Shown: positions 59,201-64,000 of the stretch, one piece after another | How the letters are laid out: the number at the start of each line of letters is the position of its first letter | Position numbering within the stretch: position 1 is the stretch's first letter | Assembly (NCBI RefSeq): GCF_000003815.2 | Contig: NC_049979.1 | Location: 20,423,056 to 20,487,055 of the forward strand | Direction: 5' to 3' | Source of the DNA: Branchiostoma floridae | Taxonomy: Eukaryota > Chordata > Leptocardii > Amphioxiformes > Branchiostomatidae | Length of the DNA: 64,000 nt | The notes under the pieces: generated by a model | Database searches by the model: none | What the model saw: only the letters and a program-made list of their open reading frames with translations | Told to the model about the DNA's origin: nothing | Program-made: the position numbers and the translations under genes

Positions 59201-62200
59201 TCTGTCTGAAGGGAACCATCTTACAGTCACATTTCCAAGGGTTTTGCTTAATATCAACATTAGGAATAGATGATAATATAGCATAAGCTGATGAGGGAAG
59301 AACAGATATCTGATTTGAGTATATGCGTAGGCGATGAAGATGCATTAGATTTGAGAATGTATCGGGGTGAAAGACAGTTATCTGGTTGTAGGACAGCTCC
59401 AAGGTCTGGAGCTGAAGTAGGTTCGAAAATATACCAGGCGGAATCTTCCTTATCTTGTTTTCGTACAGGTACAGAACTCTGAGTTTTGGTAAACTTGAGA
59501 ATGCACCATCCTGAATTTCAGTTATATCATTACCATGCAGGAATAGTTGTTGAAGCTTGCGCAGATTTGTGAATGTATCAGACCAAATGTTTGTTATTTT
59601 GTTTGAGGTCAAAAACAAAAATTCAAGCTGGGATAGATTTGAGAATATACCAGACTGAATGGCAGTAATCTGGTTGAAGGCCAGCTCCAATTGCCTGAGC
59701 TGGGTTAGATTAAAAAATGTCCCAGAATGAAGGTCAGATATCTGGTTGTGATTGAGGTACAAGCTCTTTAAGTGGAGTAGATTTGAGAATATCCCAGGTG
59801 GAATCATCCTTATCTTGTTTTTGTACAGATACAGAACTTCAAGCATCGGTAAATTTGAGAATGTTCCAGAATGAATCGTAGTAACCTTGTTTTTGTTGAG
59901 TTTCAGACGTTTGAGCTTAGGCAGATTTGAGAATACACCAGAATTGATCTTTAAAATCTCATTATCACAGAGGTGCAGAGTTTGGAGCTGGGGGAGATTT
60001 GAGAATGCACCATTATCAATCTCTGTTATCTTGTTTTCGTTAAGGTAAAGAATTTCCAGCTGGGGTAGATTTGAAAATGTACCAGACTGAATGTTAGTTA
60101 TCCTGTTTACATTCAGGTACAGCTTTTGGAGCCGGCGTAGATTTGAGAATGTATTGTTATGAATGTTAGTTATGTTATTGGTGCTAAGATCTAATTCTGA
60201 CAAGTCCTCATACCTTGCAACTGACTGGCTTATAGTTGTGATCTGATTACTCGTCAGAGTTAATATAGAGATGGATGTTGACAGGTTTTGAGGGATGCTG
60301 ATAAGGTTCAAATTGACACAGCTACAGGATGATGGTGAACAGCTGCAGTCACCTTCTGGCATGTAGAGCTCCTTCATGATGATAAGAAGGAAAATCAGCA
60401 TGTGTTGTAGCTTTCTCGCCATGTTCTGCTACCTGAACAGAACAAAAATCAGGGGTCATATTATACTTTTTTCCTATAAGTAATACATGTTGCAAGACAT
60501 GCTACCTGCAATGTAAAAACTTAAGTCAAGGTGCAAAATTGTCTCATTGACATGCATTATTTGATTGTTAGCTGCTTACAAATTCCTGTCTCATGAAGGC
60601 AGTGATTCTATCAAATTTACATAATTTGTTTAGCTCTATACTACGAAATGTGAACTGCAGACGCTTGTCTGGGCCACCACATGTCACTGTTAACAAGGCA
60701 TTTTCATTAAAACAAGTGCTTTAAAAAAGCTGGCATTTTGCCAACGTTTGCCTGTGTCAACGTTTTTTTTCTAGTTATTAGAATGTCATATAAATAGAAA
60801 CAGAGTAACTAAACCTGTATAGTATGTGGGGAATGACAACCTCAAGCCAACCATTCACACTTACGCCACATCTTCAGAAAAGACGCTGGAGCCGCATGTT
60901 CCCCGTTTAGGAACTTTATTCGAACCGACACACAACAAACATGTTTCGCCGTGTGGCTTCCTCAGTGTTATGGGTGAGCGAATGAGCATAATACAGCATG
61001 TCCTCGCTTTTATAGGCCAAGTGCATAGTGAACAGACCAAGTGCAAGGTGCCCTAGGTGGCTTAACCAATCACAGTACAGAGTATCTAAACCTGATATGG
61101 TCACATGGAGAGATTCACAAATATGCAAATGCAAGTCGTAAAATGCAAAAATGTTTTTTAATTGTAAAATAGCAGCTTGAAGTTGCTGATTTTATTACAT
61201 ACAATTTAATTATTCTTCAAATTTCAGGTTGAGCTCTGTGATAAAAAGAGAACTAACCGGCTGGCTGAAAAATGAGAATTGACTGAATCTACAAAATGAA
61301 GAGTTCCTTTTCTTTAGTTTCAAGATTTAAATAAAAGAATAAAAGCATGTGTTTCTGTTCCACATTTAACCATGCAATTATGCAGAGCTACTGTACTTTT
61401 GACTGCAGTAGATCAGGCTTCGACTATTCCAAGTGTGGCTTAGTCTATATCCCCCCTCATCAATGTGATCCATTCAAAATTGCGCTGAGGAAGGTGACAG
61501 ACTGTCACAGAAATGTTGGTGGACATATAAAGCAGTGATTGTGTAAAAAGAGTCCCTTGATTCAGTGATGTACCAACCTGATGAAACTATTCACAGACAC
61601 ACTAGCATATGTACTGGTCATTTGCTAAATCAAAAAAAGTAATTGGTAATGGGTTCTGTTTTGTGGGTATTGACTGAGGTGTCTTGTAAGTCCTTTCCAA
61701 ACCAGAAATAGTCAATAGGACCTGAGCACTGCATTAGGTTAGCAATTGTAGCAAATTAGGGCATTCTTGGGGAAGTCAAGGATGCATCATTCAAACTTCA
61801 TGATCAGCTGCTGTATATCCTTGCTGATGGACACATTTGTCACAGGCTATATGTAGTGTAGATACTGCAACAACAACAACAAATTGCACAACGAGTGTGA
61901 CCACACCTTATAACTTGTAATCAGCATATATAGTGAACACTTACCTTCAGATTATCTGCAGATTTTCCCTCCCAGCTATACCTATATCCAGTAAACTGTT
62001 GTTTAATTCCTGAGCCAGCAAATTGTGATTTTGAAGAATTTTTCGCCCTCTTGGTTGAGTTGTGCTCGAAGGATTCGTCCAGTGGGTTAAGCTGCACTGG
62101 TTGTGGCAATCTCTGATTGGTTTGCGTTGATTGTCTGAAGCTGCCTATTTGAATATGATGATGACTAATAATGGTTTCCTTGTTTGCCAAAATTTTCAAG

Positions 62201-63669
62201 GCCTAAATCTATATGGGTTCTGAATGCTTCTACCCAAAAATAATTGCCCCTGGACACTGATATAGAGAGATAAAATTACAATTTGTGTGTTACAATCCTG
62301 GCATCAATGAAAATTTGCAAAATACATGATGGGTTTCTGATGTATTTGTTTGGCACTCCACTTAATATATACATATATTCCTATAATGTAGTATTGAGTC
62401 TATGGTTGATATGTTGATTTTATTGCCTAAAGCTGGTATTTGAATATGAAGATTGAAAGCTTGTTTACTCCCAGAAGCCTTTACACAAATTACAGTACCC
62501 ACCAGTAGGTAAAAGTCTGAATATTACAATGGGGAATTCGAAGCAATTAGCTTGAGTATAAATTGCAGGAAAAAATAAGGAATGAAAAGTGTTGAAATTG
62601 CAGACAACTTGTAACATTGCAGATATAAGAAAAAGAAGTCCATTTATAACAAAGTTGCTGTTAGAAGTTGTTATAATTCTATTATTTGAAAATTGTTACT
62701 ATTTGATTGCCCGTGTTTTTCCCTTGGGAACCCCTCACATACTCAAAATGTTGACAATAGTAGAAGGCTTTTAATGTTATGATTAAGATATGAAGTCTTT
62801 CTGCTTCATTCTGCAGGGTAAGACCACTTTCTGCATTACCTCATATGCAATCTTGTTGTAATCCGTGGTACGTAGTACAATCTAACATCTATTTCATTTT
62901 CAAATTTCCAACTTCGAATTCCCCAGATCCTCACAAGGCTACTGTTGTATCCAGTGACAGTGATGAAGATGATGTAGTGGTGAAGAGGAAACGGTCCAGA
63001 GCACAGGTGCTCAACTCACCTGAGACATCAACTGTGGAACGGAAGGCTCCTGTGTCCAGTGACAGTGATGAGGATGCAGCTGTAGTGAAGAGGAAACGGT
63101 CCAGAGCACAGGTGCTCAACTCACCTGAGACATCAACTGTGGAACGGAAGGCTTCTCTGTCTAGTGACAGTGATGAGGATGCAGCTGTAGTGAAGAGGAA
63201 ACGGTCCAGAGCACAGATGCTCAGATCCCCTGATTTATCAGCTGTGGAAGACCCCACGGATACATTCTTAGCAAAAGGAATTGGTAAAGGACTTAGAAAC
63301 AAGGTAATACATTTGAATGTGTGAACTAAATTTGAAATTATTTCCAATGTCTACATACTATATGATAGTGCTGTGAGCCTCCCAATTTAGTCAAGACAAG
63401 TCATTCTTGGTTGTTATGTTTGACAGGTATTAGGTGATGCACTGAACCCATGATACATTTCATTGTGTTACATTTCATTATTTTTAAAATGCAGTCATTC
63501 TTACATTTACCTTTTTGTTGACTTTACTACCTCACAGGTGCTGGACACCACAGCAGAAGACTCTGACAGTGACTTTGACCTTCCAGCACAGTCAGTGCAC
63601 AAATACAACCAACAGGTCTCAAGGCAAGACAACAGACAAAAGAAGGATGTAGGCAGGAGAAAGTCTAAG
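47297..63669 (+). CDS. FANCM: Fanconi anaemia group M protein, DNA translocase (16 exons, 3' end outside window)
   Basis: FANCM remodels stalled replication forks and recruits the Fanconi core complex. Exons: 47297-47846, 48176-48348, 48662-48739, 48857-49015, 49404-49535, 49977-50241, 50610-50741, 51196-51395, 51944-52150, 52390-52627, 53129-53274, 54111-54202, 54567-56908, 57329-57421, 62927-63303, 63538-63669. They join in phase to 1,772 codons; human FANCM is 2,048 aa. The N-terminus [10 protein letters not shown] is conserved with human. Walker A LPTGLGKT is at about 125-133, DEAH at about 228-231, then LSATPG and [13 protein letters not shown]: an SF2 helicase. Exons 10-13 match the MHF-binding region ([19 protein letters not shown]). 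The C-terminal nuclease-like and HhH part should follow beyond 63669. Exons 15-16 rest on phase match and composition. Confidence 0.93.
52871..53073. mobile_element. CpG-rich MITE, copy 3 (FANCM intron 10)
   Basis: The ends TACTGTCAATGCA and TGCATTTACAGTA differ by one base from the other copies. The interior has the same TTCGCGG/CCGCGAA words. Confidence 0.8.
53380..53402. repeat. (GT)n microsatellite
   Basis: About ten GT units in FANCM intron 11. Confidence 0.9.
53460..53945. repeat. minisatellite of about 55 bp in FANCM intron 11
   Basis: GTTCAGTACCAAGGAGAGGTCC followed by TGTCACAG, a GTAGTAGTT-type spacer and AATAACCA is repeated about nine times with variable spacing and drift. The core GTTCAGTACCA is shared with the 31-bp minisatellite at 19570. 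Confidence 0.85.
54567..56908 (+). CDS. FANCM: FANCM exon 13, large disordered acidic exon
   Basis: This 2,342-nt exon is the counterpart of the single very large internal exon of vertebrate FANCM. Apart from the first residues (RCKHFVEL) it is low-complexity and acidic, with basic patches such as KRRSK and KQKRK. At about residue 1360 it has [10 protein letters not shown] then [11 protein letters not shown], resembling the RMI-binding MM2 motif (VTFDLGF in human) at a comparable position. Confidence 0.85.
57329..57421 (+). CDS. FANCM: FANCM exon 14, RanBP2/NZF-type zinc finger
   Basis: Thirty codons flanked by good splice sites and phase-matched on both sides. The peptide has W-S-C-S-T-C, ten residues, then C-E-M-C: the W-x-C-x2-C-x10-C-x2-C pattern of RanBP2-type fingers, which bind ubiquitin or RNA. 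I do not know of this finger in vertebrate FANCM. Confidence 0.75.
57422..58127. other. FANCM intron 14, left part
   Basis: No coding signal seen. It includes the 3' untranslated region of the minus-strand LRR gene. Confidence 0.6.
58128..60422 (-). CDS. leucine-rich-repeat single-pass receptor (764 aa), nested in FANCM
   Basis: A single coding exon. It has a signal peptide (about 1-24), a Cys-rich LRRNT ([10 protein letters not shown]), 14 LRRs of 24 residues (about 53-390), LRRCT beginning NPWKCDC (about 394-443), a transmembrane helix (about 487-514) followed by CKRRTR, and a cytoplasmic tail of about 245 residues. The tail holds four NPxY motifs (NPMY, NPSY twice, NPQY) and other tyrosines (YADV, YEYM), suited to PTB- or SH2-domain docking; there is no TIR or kinase domain. 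The closest concept is an LRR adhesion or immune-type receptor, families strongly expanded in amphioxus; the ligand is unknown. It lies opposite in strand within FANCM intron 14. A 10-nt 5' leader adjoins an acceptor at 60433. Confidence 0.92.
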   Translation of the reverse strand: MARKLQHMLIFLLIIMKELYMPEGDCSCSPSSCSCVNLNLISIPQNLSTSISILTLTSNQITTISQSVARYEDLSELDLSTNNITNIHNNTFSNLRRLQKLYLNVNRITNIQSGTFSNLPQLEILYLNENKITEIDNGAFSNLPQLQTLHLCDNEILKINSGVFSNLPKLKRLKLNKNKVTTIHSGTFSNLPMLEVLYLYKNKIRMIPPGIFSNLLHLKSLYLNHNQISDLHSGTFFNLTQLRQLELAFNQITAIQSGIFSNLSQLEFLFLTSNKITNIWSDTFTNLRKLQQLFLHGNDITEIQDGAFSSLPKLRVLYLYENKIRKIPPGIFSNLLQLQTLELSYNQITVFHPDTFSNLMHLHRLRIYSNQISVLPSSAYAILSSIPNVDIKQNPWKCDCKMVPFRQKMNGSFSFENQIKCGLPAKLIGQKLKDINTTDLICKEPPAALWCFNCKGSTDHRIPVNTTPASLPVGTNNPDNKISPSFPLPIVISSICGSLVAGLVLIGVIILTTWCKRRTRHLPSGPSTTAVSDARNPSTCTNTQLAVLHSNPMYGDGETRPKNSTSKGTGPVKPAKKNENTDTTQVGTMPQHNQDADALSASSEPHQYADVDQLRKKDKPKDTPKQSVKSKGLEPADRNMPITETTPVGPIPTYSHGDDAQSAISEPNLYEYMGPPPMNSKLKGTFKQSAEYQTLSTHNRITQSLDARNPSYGTGSAVSESNSLYKNVCQEPKKPKPKLDAENPSYGTQTKSSHQNPQYIKTSP
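60940..60966 (-). ncRNA. hammerhead-ribozyme-like / Penelope-associated motif, copy 1
   Basis: On the minus strand, CTGAGGA, a short GCC-ACAC-GGC stem, then GAAAC. This matches the CUGANGA...GAAA hammerhead core. A TATAAAAGCGAGG stretch lies just upstream and TGTC downstream could supply the cleavage site. Stem I is not well formed, so activity is doubtful. Penelope-like elements are known to carry hammerheads with this look. Confidence 0.4.
61485..61518 (+). ncRNA. hammerhead-ribozyme-like / Penelope-associated motif, copy 2
   Basis: CTGAGGA, a hairpin of GTGACAG and CTGTCAC arms, then GAAATGTTGG: the CUGANGA-stem II-GAAA arrangement. It is 520 bp from copy 1 and in opposite orientation, inside the FANCM/LRR intron region. 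Confidence 0.4.
61945..62199 (-). other. candidate 5' untranslated exon of the LRR gene
   Basis: On the minus strand a strong donor (AAG then GTAAGTG) ends an exon at 61945. An acceptor (CTGTTCAG) lies at 60433, ten bases before the LRR start codon. Splicing them puts the upstream frame out of register with the LRR frame, so the exon would be untranslated. Its 5' limit is unknown. Confidence 0.4.
62927..63303 (+). CDS. FANCM: FANCM exon 15 with three 105-bp tandem repeats
   Basis: The exon joins exon 14 in phase. It encodes three 35-aa units, starting at 62950, 63055 and 63160, each with [17 protein letters not shown] and a [12 protein letters not shown] segment. Acidic-serine plus basic stretches suggest CK2 sites and nuclear localisation. 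Assignment to FANCM rests on splice phase and strand. Confidence 0.7.
63538..63669 (+). CDS. FANCM: FANCM exon 16
   Basis: Forty-four codons in phase 0 at both ends, acidic then basic ([20 protein letters not shown]). The last coding exon seen in the window. Confidence 0.6.
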
Positions 63670-64000
63670 GTATTACATTCTTAGGTCTGATGTGCACAAA
63701 TCTTACTTGTTTTAGTTTGCACAATTCTGTTGCAGGTTTAAAAGAACAAAATTTTGCTGTAATTTTGTTTTAGTATACTTATGTCAAACAAAATCAAGCT
63801 AAAAAGTCGCGTTTTAATTTCAATTGCTGCTCAATATAAAGGATAACTCTGGTTTTGGTCCCATTTCCAAGCCGGGGCCATCAGGGCAGCTTTCGGGAAT
63901 GAAAAGTATAATATAATATATAAAAGTCAACATCATAATGTGTATAAATTATATTATGTTCCTTGACAAACAGTTATATTTTCCATTTCCATGGTTTGAA
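63670..64000. other. right edge: FANCM intron
   Basis: No exon signal recognised up to the window end. Confidence 0.5.

Noticed and set aside
58657..59286. 209-codon + frame
   Set aside because: Antisense shadow of the LRR receptor coding region.

Overview
Animal nuclear DNA, most likely from a cephalochordate (amphioxus, Branchiostoma). The genes have many phase-compatible introns, the protein sequences are deuterostome-like, and short inverted-repeat transposons, tRNA-derived SINEs and minisatellites are abundant. The species is an inference from gene content and repeat style; no search could be run. Five N gaps (929-1054, 17470-17569, 34082-34181, 35194-35769, 40638-40798) mark a draft assembly.

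Layout. 1-800 is a 160-bp tandem repeat carrying TTAGGG-rich segments. 2624-4429 (+) is a complete three-exon gene for a short 198-aa asparaginase-like protein. 5.9-12.2 kb is repeat-rich: a 924-bp inverted-repeat element with a cluster of a 16-bp palindromic motif, then a duplicated repeat block into which a 967-bp inverted-repeat transposon has inserted. 13.15-34.1 kb (-) is MOCS1, reconstructed as 12 exons encoding MOCS1A (radical-SAM GTP 3',8-cyclase) and MOCS1B (MoaC-type cPMP synthase), the first two steps of molybdenum cofactor synthesis. The stop codon of MOCS1A sits at a splice junction, so splicing choice decides between a MOCS1A chain ending in Gly-Gly and a MOCS1A-MOCS1B fusion.

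34.4-43.9 kb holds a very large coding block on +: an SGNH-esterase-like segment, a 25-aa repeat array, Cys-rich zinc-binding segments, a segment resembling DUF6589, a PIN/FEN1-like nuclease segment and a C-terminal tesmin/TSO1-type CXC domain. It looks like the coding part of a large, poorly described mobile element. 45.8-46.9 kb is a 1,083-bp Harbinger-like element with a TAA target duplication, containing a minisatellite that is itself interrupted by a tRNA-derived SINE.

47.3 kb to the right edge (+) is FANCM, the Fanconi anaemia DNA translocase: 16 phase-consistent exons giving 1,772 codons, with the C-terminal nuclease-like part beyond the window. It carries an RanBP2-type zinc-finger exon. 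A single-coding-exon leucine-rich-repeat receptor gene (58128-60422, -) lies on the opposite strand inside a 5.5-kb FANCM intron.

The host genes (asparaginase-like, MOCS1, LRR receptor, FANCM) are not functionally linked. Exon boundaries were chosen from GT/AG sites, reading-phase agreement and recall of the protein families.
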